DNA of 12,289 bases. It comes from an uncultured Oscillospiraceae bacterium (GTDB taxonomy: Bacteria > Bacillota > Clostridia > Oscillospirales > Acutalibacteraceae). Location of the stretch: assembly GCA_900546735.1 (NCBI GenBank), contig URDW01000059.1, positions 1 through 12,289 of the forward strand, read 5' to 3'. Positions 7,092 through 12,289 of this stretch are shown here, one piece after another; within the stretch, counting starts at the first letter, position 1, and every line of letters begins with the position of its first letter. The notes beneath the pieces were generated by a model that made no database searches, was not told where the DNA came from, and saw only the letters and a list, made by a program, of their open reading frames with translations. The position numbers and the translations under genes were made by a program.

Positions 7092-7130
7092 CTCGTCAGC
7101 GCGTGCCCCGTATCATTCGCAACAACTTTT
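7092..7130 (+). repeat. Two-hairpin element, leader fragment
   Basis: CTCGTCAGCGCGTGCCCCG followed by TATCATTCGC matches the element leader, and AACAACTTTT resembles the left arm of hairpin a. The right arm and everything after it are absent; A-rich sequence follows. It looks like a decayed or truncated copy. Confidence 0.75.
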
Positions 7131-7177
7131 GCCAGACATAAAAAAAGACAAATGCGTACCCCTGTGAAAACACAACG

Positions 7178-7291
7178 GAGCCCCGAAAAAAGTTTGTTCC
7201 ACAAAAAGTGGGGCCCCCGAAAAAAGTTTGCTGCGCGAAAAAACACAATGGGGCCCCCGAAAAAAGTTTGCTGTGCAAACTTTTTTCGGGG
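7178..7291 (-). repeat. Three tandem copies of the hairpin-b arm
   Basis: CCCCGAAAAAAGTTTG occurs at 7181-7196, 7215-7230 and 7255-7270, at intervals of 34 and 40 bases. Only the third is followed by its full complementary arm. Related GAAAAMACACAA segments and GGGG lie between copies. The pattern suggests repeated duplication at the end of hairpin b of copy 3, for instance by slippage at the stem. Confidence 0.85.
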
Positions 7292-7382
7292 AGAGGAGGA
7301 ACAGTGGAGTGAATGAGAGGCAACTTTTCAAAAAGGATCAAAGAAAAGTTGCCGCGAATGATACGGAACTTGTTCTGACGAG
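7250..7382 (-). repeat. Two-hairpin element, copy 3 (inverted)
   Basis: Read on minus, the leader starts CTCGTCAG at 7382. Hairpin a is GGCAACTTTTC/GAAAAGTTGCC (7319-7329 and 7343-7353, 13-base loop). The spacer is 7292-7318, 27 bases. Hairpin b is a 17-pair perfect stem (7255-7271 with 7275-7291) with loop TGT. The 85 bases 7288-7372 match the reverse complement of 6845-6929 with four differences. Confidence 0.9.
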
Positions 7383-7476
7383 GGGAGAGGAGGCGCGGTG
7401 GAGCGAGTGAGAAATGACTTTTCATACAGAATTAAAGAAAAGTCATTTTGAGCGATACGGAACACGCGCCGACGAG
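7382..7476 (-). repeat. Two-hairpin element, copy 4 (inverted, lacks hairpin b)
   Basis: Read on minus, the leader starts CTCGTCGG at 7476. Hairpin a is AAATGACTTTTC/GAAAAGTCATTT (7412-7423 and 7437-7448, 13-base loop). The pyrimidine-rich spacer leads to CCCC (7385-7382). There the copy stops and runs straight into the CTCGTCAG leader of copy 3, so hairpin b is missing. The position next to a leader suggests recombination at, or loss of, a whole hairpin. Confidence 0.88.
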
Positions 7477-7491
7477 TGAGCAGCCGCTCAC
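7476..7491. repeat. Small inverted repeat at the right border of the array
   Basis: GTGAGC/GCTCAC with a 4-base loop (7476-7481 and 7486-7491) lies directly after copy 4 and about 54 bases before the dehydrogenase -35 box. Confidence 0.5.
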
Positions 7492-7544
7492 CACAAAATT
7501 ATGAACACAGTTTAGATATTTTCTGAAATTTCTGTTAAATGTAA

Positions 7545-8999
<1,455 letters not shown>

Positions 9000-9019
9000 G
9001 CAAAACAGGCAAACAAAAA

Positions 9020-9047
9020 CCCCGAAGCACAAATGCTTCGGGGTTTT
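9020..9047 (+). terminator. Rho-independent terminator of glutamate dehydrogenase
   Basis: CCCCGAAGCA/TGCTTCGGGG (10 perfect pairs, loop CAAA) is followed by TTTT and preceded by AAAAA. It can therefore also terminate minus-strand transcripts coming from the small membrane-protein gene. Confidence 0.93.
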
Positions 9048-9084
9048 ATAATGGCTGCTCACCGCAAATGCAGCCATTATAAAA
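9044..9084. repeat. 15-bp perfect inverted repeat directly after the gdhA terminator
   Basis: TTTTATAATGGCTGC (9044-9058) pairs perfectly with GCAGCCATTATAAAA (9070-9084) around an 11-base loop. Its first four bases are the T-tract of the dehydrogenase terminator. It may be a second terminator for the minus-strand gene or a protein-binding dyad. Confidence 0.75.
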
Positions 9085-9165
9085 GACCAGGCGGGGCTGA
9101 AACACGCAGAAAGGGAAACAGAAGGAAAGGAAAACATGTCTGAAGCCACGCCCCGGAAAACAGAT

Positions 9166-9369
9166 TCAGCGCCGCGCGGCGGCAGCGGGCCGGCACCACC
9201 TGCGGCGCAGCACCGCCAGCAGCACCAGGCACACCAAACCAGCGGCGCCCAAGACCGCGCCGAGCAGCAGGTTTTTCGCAGCGGCAAAAAAGCAAAGGCC
9301 AAGCCCCGCGGCCAGCAGCAGGCAGCCGGCGGTGCCTAAAAACAAAAAATACGGATTCAAATGTTTCAT
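9166..9369 (-). CDS. Small two-helix membrane protein of unknown function
   Basis: A 67-residue protein begins MKHLNPYFLFLG. Two hydrophobic segments are visible (about 7-30 and 34-54), separated by AAAKN and followed by a basic tail (RRRWCRP...RR), which predicts both termini on the cytoplasmic side. I do not recognise the family. An ATG nine bases further upstream (9378) touches the GGAG at 9379-9382, so the ATG at 9369, nine bases from that GGAG, is preferred. The AT-rich region upstream could hold its promoter. Plus-strand translation across the same bases is polar and low in complexity, so the minus strand is the better coding choice. Confidence 0.62.
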   Translation of the reverse strand: MKHLNPYFLFLGTAGCLLLAAGLGLCFFAAAKNLLLGAVLGAAGLVCLVLLAVLRRRWCRPAAAARR

Positions 9370-9378
9370 AAAATCCAT

Positions 9379-9557
9379 CTCCGTGTGCCTATGCTTTTTT
9401 CATTTCCTGATTTTCATTTTAGGCTTGCCATATTTTTAAAATGCTGAATTTTTGTTTAAGTTTTATTAAAATGAACATATTTTTTATAAATTCAATGTAA
9501 AAAATGGGCATATTGCACTACTTTTAAGTGTTTGCTGCCTGCAAGGACCGCACGCCC
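9379..9557. other. AT-rich intergenic region
   Basis: This stretch is markedly richer in A and T than the rest of the window. It lies between the transporter terminator and the small membrane-protein gene. On minus, TTGAAT at about 9496-9501 with an AT-rich -10 region is a weak promoter candidate. No gene or clear hairpin is seen. Confidence 0.4.
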
Positions 9558-9590
9558 AAAAAAAGACCGGCAGGCCTGTGCCTGCCGGTC
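9558..9590 (-). terminator. Rho-independent terminator of the transporter gene
   Basis: On minus, GACCGGCAGGC/GCCTGCCGGTC (11 perfect pairs, 4-base loop) is followed by seven T residues. It lies 13 bases after the transporter stop codon. Confidence 0.95.
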
Positions 9591-9603
9591 GCTTTTCGTT
9601 TTA

Positions 9604-12102
9604 TCACTTCTTTTCGCTGTCTTTGCCGGACTTGCGAACGTCTTTTTTGTCTGCCTTGTCGTTCTTTTTGTCGGCTTTCTTCTGCGCTTTTTCGGCTTTC
9701 AGCTTTTCTTTCATGGCTTTCTGTTCAGCGGCAAGCGCGCGGGCCTTTTCCTCCTCCAGACGCATGGCCTCTTCATTTCTCTGCTTGGCCTCGTCATAAA
9801 GGTTCTTGATGTCCTCATAATGCGTGTAGTTTTCCGCCTGCTTGACCAGCTTGACCGCGTCGATATACGGTTTGGCCAGCTTGTTGTAGTAGGAGTTTTC
9901 ATCGGTCGCCTTTTTAATGTCGGCGTCGATGACCTTTTTCTCCTCTTTCAGCTTTTGCAGCTGTGCCTTGATCTGTTCCAGACGCTGCTGGTCTTTTTCT
10001 TTCTTGGCCGCGCTTCTTTCCTCTTCCAGGCGGGTGCGCTCGGCAAGGTTGTTGTCCTCACGTTCAAAGAGCGACTCAAACACAGAGGTGTCGAACGGTT
10101 CGATGTGGCCGCCGTGCTTTTCGTTGATGACACGCTTGGAATAAATGCGGTCCTTGGCCGAGGTGATGGCGGCGGAGCGCTCTTCTTTTTGCACCTTTGT
10201 GCCCTTCGGCATGGCTTTTGCATCGGCCAGCGCTTTTTGCAGCGTCTCGTCCGAATCGGCGGTCAGGCCGTCCAGTCCGGCATCGGCCAGTTTTTTGGCC
10301 TGGGCCAGCTTATACTGCCACTCGGGGCGGCTGAACTTGGTCATTTCCTCCATGACGATGCCGGCGATCTCGATATTATTGTTGTACTCAACCGCGCCCT
10401 TATACGCTTTGCGGGCTGCCTTTTTCTCTTCTTTGCTGCCGGCGGCCTTAATGGCGGCTTTCATGGCCGGCAGATCCTTGGGCTGCGCCTTGACGAACGC
10501 GGCCGATTCCTCGATCATGTCGATCGTTTCCACCACGTCGCGGTCACGCAGCACGTTGTTGCCGTAGTCCTCAAACAGCGCGCGCAGCTGCAGCACCTTG
10601 ATGATGCCGCGCTGGCGGTTTTCGGTCATGTCGTAGAAGAAGAACGGGATGACGTTCATCACCGCGCCGACGACCGAAAGGATAACGATAACGGTAAATA
10701 CCTCTTTGAAAATGTCGGGCAAATAGAGCACGTTGTAGGCCAACTGCCCCATATCCTGCGCCGTTTTGCCGGTGATTTCCACGATCTCATTCATGCGGTT
10801 TTGCAGCACCGTTTCGTTGATGCCGAGCGACTCATACACAGCCGGCACGATGCCGCTGGTGGCCAGGGTGATGACCGTGCCGATCAGGCCGACCGTGGAG
10901 AACATGCCGTCGATACGTTCGCCGGTGATGTACTGCTGGTAGTCGCGCATGTCGGCGTTCATGGCGGGCGTCAGGACCACGCCGAACGACGTCATCAGGT
11001 AGTTCATGAACAGCACCATGGCGATGGCCCAGATCATCTGCTCCGGTTCCGAGCGCACGACCGGGTACAGCAGCGCCAGAAACGCCGCATTCAAAATATT
11101 GGTCACGATAACGACCTTTTTCTTGCCCCATTTGCGGATGGCAAACGGCGCGGCCAGCATGCCCCAAAGGTTGGCGTTGCCGACGATCAGGCCCAAAATG
11201 CTGTAAGCGGCGGGCGAAATGGAGCCCTTGCTGTGATACTCATAGCACCAGTTGAGCATTTGGCCGTATGTATTTTCCAGAAAGCCGACCCAGCCGGCCA
11301 GCGAAATGACCCAGAACAGCTTGTTCTTGGCCACGGCGCGCAGCGCGTCCATAAACTTGATGCGCACCACATGCGTTTTGGCCTGCACGATCTTTTCCTG
11401 CGTGTTGGCATAAATATAAACGGTGCAGATCAGGCCGATGATGGCAAACGGCGGGTAAAGCACGCGGTACACGTTCAGGTCTGTGATGGAGCCGTCGTCC
11501 GTGACCCAGGAGGCCACGATGGGCAGCACGGCCGTGGCAATGGACGGCGCCAGAGAATACACGATAGACTTGATGGTGAGCACGTCGGTGCGTTCCTGCG
11601 AATCGGGCGAAAGCACCATGATGAGGTTTTCATAGCCCTCATAGAAAAACATATAGAAAAACTGGATGCCGACGTTAAAGAGCAGAACGATGATGCCCTT
11701 TACGATCTGGCTGCTGATCATTTCATACGGCGTCCAAACCATGCCGACCACGATCAGCGCCGTGGGGAACGCCATGTACAGCATGTAGGGGCGGTACTTG
11801 CCCTTTTTGCTGCGCGCGTTGTCGATGATGTTGGCGCGGATGGCCGTACACGGGAACGAAATGATGATCGAAAGCGCGTACAGTATGTACATGAAGTTCG
11901 GCTCAATGCCGATGGCGTTGCCGATGATCAGGTTGGTGGTGCTCAGCGTCAGCTGCTGGATGCAGTAGATCATAAAGTACATGCCGATACCGCCGAAGGA
12001 ATAGGCGAATATCTCCTTAAACGGCATGTACCTGCCGGGCATCGGCCGTTTCCAGTAAACCTTTGCGTCAGAAACGAGCTTTTTGATTTGATTCAGATCC
12101 AA
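9604..12102 (-). CDS. MFS/GPH-type transporter with long charged C-terminal extension
   Basis: This is an 832-residue protein. Residues 25-490 form about 12 membrane segments. FAYSFGGIGMYFM near the start and IIDNARSKKGKYRPYML (92-108) resemble the sodium:melibiose (GPH, MFS_2) family, in which a D...R.K.GR.RPY loop follows helix 2; a sugar or glycoside carrier is therefore likely but not proven. Residues 491-832 are soluble and cytoplasmic by prediction. They contain probable coiled coils (about 685-728 and 770-805) and a Lys/Asp-rich end. The start is a TTG at 12102 preceded by GGGGGAG with six bases between. Any frame extending to 12276 is false because it translates sequencing adapter. 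The gene has its own consensus promoter and terminator, so it is monocistronic. Confidence 0.88.
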   Translation of the reverse strand: MDLNQIKKLVSDAKVYWKRPMPGRYMPFKEIFAYSFGGIGMYFMIYCIQQLTLSTTNLIIGNAIGIEPNFMYILYALSIIISFPCTAIRANIIDNARSKKGKYRPYMLYMAFPTALIVVGMVWTPYEMISSQIVKGIIVLLFNVGIQFFYMFFYEGYENLIMVLSPDSQERTDVLTIKSIVYSLAPSIATAVLPIVASWVTDDGSITDLNVYRVLYPPFAIIGLICTVYIYANTQEKIVQAKTHVVRIKFMDALRAVAKNKLFWVISLAGWVGFLENTYGQMLNWCYEYHSKGSISPAAYSILGLIVGNANLWGMLAAPFAIRKWGKKKVVIVTNILNAAFLALLYPVVRSEPEQMIWAIAMVLFMNYLMTSFGVVLTPAMNADMRDYQQYITGERIDGMFSTVGLIGTVITLATSGIVPAVYESLGINETVLQNRMNEIVEITGKTAQDMGQLAYNVLYLPDIFKEVFTVIVILSVVGAVMNVIPFFFYDMTENRQRGIIKVLQLRALFEDYGNNVLRDRDVVETIDMIEESAAFVKAQPKDLPAMKAAIKAAGSKEEKKAARKAYKGAVEYNNNIEIAGIVMEEMTKFSRPEWQYKLAQAKKLADAGLDGLTADSDETLQKALADAKAMPKGTKVQKEERSAAITSAKDRIYSKRVINEKHGGHIEPFDTSVFESLFEREDNNLAERTRLEEERSAAKKEKDQQRLEQIKAQLQKLKEEKKVIDADIKKATDENSYYNKLAKPYIDAVKLVKQAENYTHYEDIKNLYDEAKQRNEEAMRLEEEKARALAAEQKAMKEKLKAEKAQKKADKKNDKADKKDVRKSGKDSEKK

Positions 12103-12108
12103 TACAAA

Positions 12109-12115
12109 CTCCCCC
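12109..12115 (-). promoter_or_regulatory. Ribosome binding site supporting a TTG start
   Basis: GGGGGAG on minus lies six bases before TTG (12102-12100). The first in-frame ATG downstream is at codon 21 without a comparable site, so TTG is chosen. Confidence 0.8.
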
Positions 12116-12135
12116 TGTAAAACTGAAGTCGATTC

Positions 12136-12164
12136 ATTATAACACCACAAAAAGCATTTGTCAA
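12136..12164 (-). promoter_or_regulatory. Consensus sigma-A promoter of the transporter gene
   Basis: The minus strand carries TTGACA (12164-12159), a 17-base spacer and TATAAT (12141-12136), a full match to consensus. The leader is about 27 bases. No operator-like dyad is obvious around it. Confidence 0.92.
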
Positions 12165-12240
12165 AACGCACTAAAAACATATACAAAACGGCGTGTGCTT
12201 TTGTGAAAAAAGGAGCGTTCAAAAAGCTGAATTTCGTTAT

Positions 12241-12289
12241 CTGTCTCTTATACACATCTCCGAGCCCACGAGACACTGAGCGATCTCGT
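12241..12289 (+). other. Illumina Nextera adapter contamination (not genomic)
   Basis: Positions 12241-12259 are CTGTCTCTTATACACATCT, the Tn5 mosaic end used in Nextera libraries. They are followed by CCGAGCCCACGAGAC (12260-12274), an 8-base i7 index ACTGAGCG (12275-12282) and ATCTCGT, the start of the flow-cell adapter. The genomic sequence ends at about 12240. Read on minus, the adapter gives MSRGLGDVYKRQ, a known artefact at the ends of database proteins. Confidence 0.99.

Larger units (their letters stand above)
6709..7476. repeat. Array of two-hairpin repeat elements in the divergent intergenic region
   Basis: The 1060 bases between the binding-protein start and the dehydrogenase start hold no convincing gene. 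Most is made of copies of one element, about 95-133 bases each: leader CTCGTCAG...GTTCCRTATCATTCGC, hairpin a, a conserved 27-base pyrimidine-rich spacer, a CCCC...GGGG hairpin b, then GGGGGCCCC. Copies 1 and 2 are on plus, copies 3 and 4 on minus, with a plus-oriented fragment at 7092. Hairpin a has an 11-12 pair stem and a 13-base loop in all four copies although three stem sequences differ. Short in-frame translations here repeat the same peptides because the repeats recur, not because they encode protein. Between copy 2 and the fragment lie a purine-rich run (6982-7029) and a small 7-pair hairpin (7039-7055). Confidence 0.9.

Noticed and set aside
6669..7425. Several short frames in the repeat array on both strands, sharing peptides such as SGVNERQLFK and KVAANDTEL
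   Set aside because: The peptides recur because the DNA repeats recur. They cross perfect hairpins, occur in several frames and show no domain; non-coding structure explains them better.
6709..7476. CRISPR array
   Set aside because: Repeats are few, change orientation, vary in stem sequence and are separated by conserved rather than unique spacers; no cas gene is present.
9136..9339. 67-codon plus-strand frame starting after an AAGGAAAGGAAAAC leader
   Set aside because: The ribosome binding site is plausible, but the product is low-complexity (Gln/Ala/Pro/Arg) and fully overlaps a minus-strand frame encoding two clean membrane helices. I prefer the latter, without certainty.
9532..12120. 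862-codon open frame on plus, opposite the transporter gene
   Set aside because: It is antisense to a membrane protein with clear family features, starts inside that gene's terminator, and its product has the His/Asp/Arg/Gln-rich look of an antisense translation of GC-rich code. Codon bias alone can leave such frames open.

Overview
The window looks like chromosome from a GC-rich gut Firmicute of the Clostridia, most likely the Oscillospiraceae/Ruminococcaceae. This is inferred from gene content, strong AGGAGG-type ribosome binding sites, near-consensus sigma-A promoters with 17-bp spacers, and codon use; no rRNA or tRNA gene is present to confirm it. The right end is not biological: the last 49 bases (12241-12289) are an Illumina Nextera adapter with its i7 index, so the contig stops at about 12240.

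Layout. (1) 1-1455, minus: 5' part of a glycoside hydrolase family 2 enzyme running off the left edge. (2) 1678-3973, plus: a metal-resistance operon, an ArsR/SmtB-type zinc-class sensor followed after 10 bases by a P1B-2 Zn/Cd/Pb-exporting ATPase whose N-terminus is a His/Cys-rich tail. It is divergent from the hydrolase and ends at a terminator (4021-4048). (3) 6592-4078, minus: a polar amino-acid ABC importer in the order binding lipoprotein, permease, ATPase, with a hairpin cluster between the first two genes. (4) 6709-7476: a non-coding, repeat-rich interval between two divergent promoters. It holds two plus-oriented and two minus-oriented copies, plus fragments, of a two-hairpin element. 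(5) 7653-8999, plus: NADP-type glutamate dehydrogenase with a terminator and a second 15-bp inverted repeat. (6) 9369-9166, minus: a small two-helix membrane protein. (7) 12102-9604, minus: an MFS/GPH-type transporter with a charged C-terminal extension of about 340 residues, a TTG start, a consensus promoter and a strong terminator.

How the parts fit. The metal operon is a self-contained sensor/exporter pair. The amino-acid importer and glutamate dehydrogenase share one divergent control region, consistent with linked nitrogen and amino-acid metabolism. The GH2 enzyme and the GPH-type carrier are saccharide-type functions, but they lie at opposite ends and no link can be shown.

The best candidate for something undescribed is the repeat array at 6709-7476. 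Its first hairpin keeps an 11-12 bp stem and a 13-base loop in all four copies while the stem sequence changes with its complement preserved. The spacer to the second element is 27 bases each time. That pattern implies selection on structure.
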